From DATGYC01 sp035298385 (GTDB lineage: Bacteria > Bacillota > Sulfobacillia > Symbiobacteriales > Symbiobacteriaceae): a stretch of 5,654 nt of DNA. Where the stretch lies: assembly GCA_035298385.1 (NCBI GenBank), contig DATGYC010000256.1, positions 1 through 5,654 on the forward strand, written 5' to 3'. The notes below the pieces were generated by a model that did not search any database, had not been told where the DNA came from, and saw nothing but the letters and a program-made list of their open reading frames with translations. This document shows positions 5,273 to 5,654 of the stretch, in pieces. Position numbers and translations under genes: made by a program. Position 1 is the first letter of the stretch. Each line of letters begins with the position of its first letter.

Positions 5273-5654
5273 ATGGTGTGGATCTTCTGGCTCACCCTGG
5301 CTGTGATGCTGGCCGGTCTGGCGGGGACGTTCGTCCCAAGCCTGCCGGGACTGCCGATCATCTGGGTGGCTGCGCTGGTCTACGCGATCGCGACCGGCTT
5401 TCATGCCTATGGTTGGCTCTACCTGGTGTTGACCGGGGTGGTCGTCCTGCTTGTTCAGGTGGCGGAGCAGCTAGCGCGGGCCTGGGGCGCCAAGCGGTTC
5501 GGTGCCTCCAAGTGGGGCGGCTGGGGCGCCGTGATCGGCTCGCTGATCGGGCTCTTCTTCATGCCGCTGGGGCTGATCCTCGGGCCGTTCCTGGGCGCCA
5601 TGCTCGGTGAACTCATCGCCGGACGGTCGATGGAGGACGCCGTGCGGGCGGGGT
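5273..5654 (+). CDS. DUF456 family integral membrane protein, C-terminus cut by window edge
   Basis: 127 codons from ATG 5273 run open to the end of the window. Seen: an N-terminal hydrophobic helix (about 4-20); the family motif GTFVPSLPGLPIIWVAALVY at about 18-37, with its Pro/Gly-rich turn between helices; a third hydrophobic stretch at about 47-63; then AKRFGASKWGGWGAVIGS at 73-90 and a Gly-rich segment, LIGLFFMPLGLILGPFLGAM, at 91-110, followed by LGELIAGRSMEDAVRAG. Known: DUF456 proteins are about 160 residues, so some 35 residues are missing. They sit in the cytoplasmic membrane and have no established function; the glycine-zipper-like segment suggests helix packing or oligomerisation. 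The gene is preceded by a strong ribosome binding site and a structured spacer, and is probably its own unit or the first of an operon leaving the window. Confidence 0.88.
   Translation, partial: MVWIFWLTLAVMLAGLAGTFVPSLPGLPIIWVAALVYAIATGFHAYGWLYLVLTGVVVLLVQVAEQLARAWGAKRFGASKWGGWGAVIGSLIGLFFMPLGLILGPFLGAMLGELIAGRSMEDAVRAG

Noticed and set aside
5278..5610. 110-codon plus-strand frame inside the DUF456 gene, and short frames over 4986-5258
   Set aside because: The first is out of frame with the DUF456 reading, which has family motifs and a strong ribosome binding site. The spacer frames have no family motifs beyond the Fpg-like fragment and are low in complexity.
1..5654. CRISPR arrays, tRNA or rRNA genes, complete insertion sequences
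   Set aside because: I saw no regularly spaced repeats, no tRNA-like cloverleaf or TTCGA arm in context, no rRNA-like stretches, and no transposase or terminal repeats with target duplications.

Overview
The window is a GC-rich bacterial segment with four protein genes, two of them cut by the window edges. Strong purine-rich ribosome binding sites occur, one of them a nine-base match to the 16S anti-Shine-Dalgarno tail, and there is a GTG start with an excellent site. Together with a compact signal peptidase I, a DUF456 membrane protein and a YnbB-type 'methionine gamma-lyase family' enzyme, this fits a free-living bacterium such as a high-GC Bacillota, Chloroflexota or cyanobacterium-like lineage. 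I cannot place it further. The palindrome GGCGCC occurs 27 times in 5.65 kb, far above a base-composition expectation, which may be a lineage signature.

Layout. Positions 1-2821 (minus) hold at least 940 residues of one giant patatin-related protein (patatin domain plus DUF3376-like region plus C-terminal membrane segments). It is open at the left edge, and everything that looks like a gene on the plus strand there is antisense shadow. Positions 2822-2960 hold its promoter and, before it, a clear rho-independent terminator for the next gene. Positions 2961-3488 (minus) encode a signal peptidase I with its catalytic Ser/Lys pair, probably started at a GTG. Positions 3489-3651 are an AT-richer divergent control region with a 10-bp direct repeat and a plausible plus-strand promoter. 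Positions 3652-4923 (plus) encode a complete PLP-dependent enzyme of the YnbB/Met_gamma_lyase family. Positions 4924-5272 are a 349-bp non-coding stretch with a nested 117-bp inverted repeat and several hairpins. From 5273 (plus) a DUF456 membrane protein runs off the right edge.

The genes look like separate transcription units. The signal peptidase and patatin genes are co-oriented but separated by a terminator and a new promoter. The peptidase and the lyase are divergent. The lyase and DUF456 genes are separated by the structured spacer. Nothing in the window shows a dedicated multi-gene defence or mobile system. The patatin-family lipase and the structured spacer are the least understood parts.
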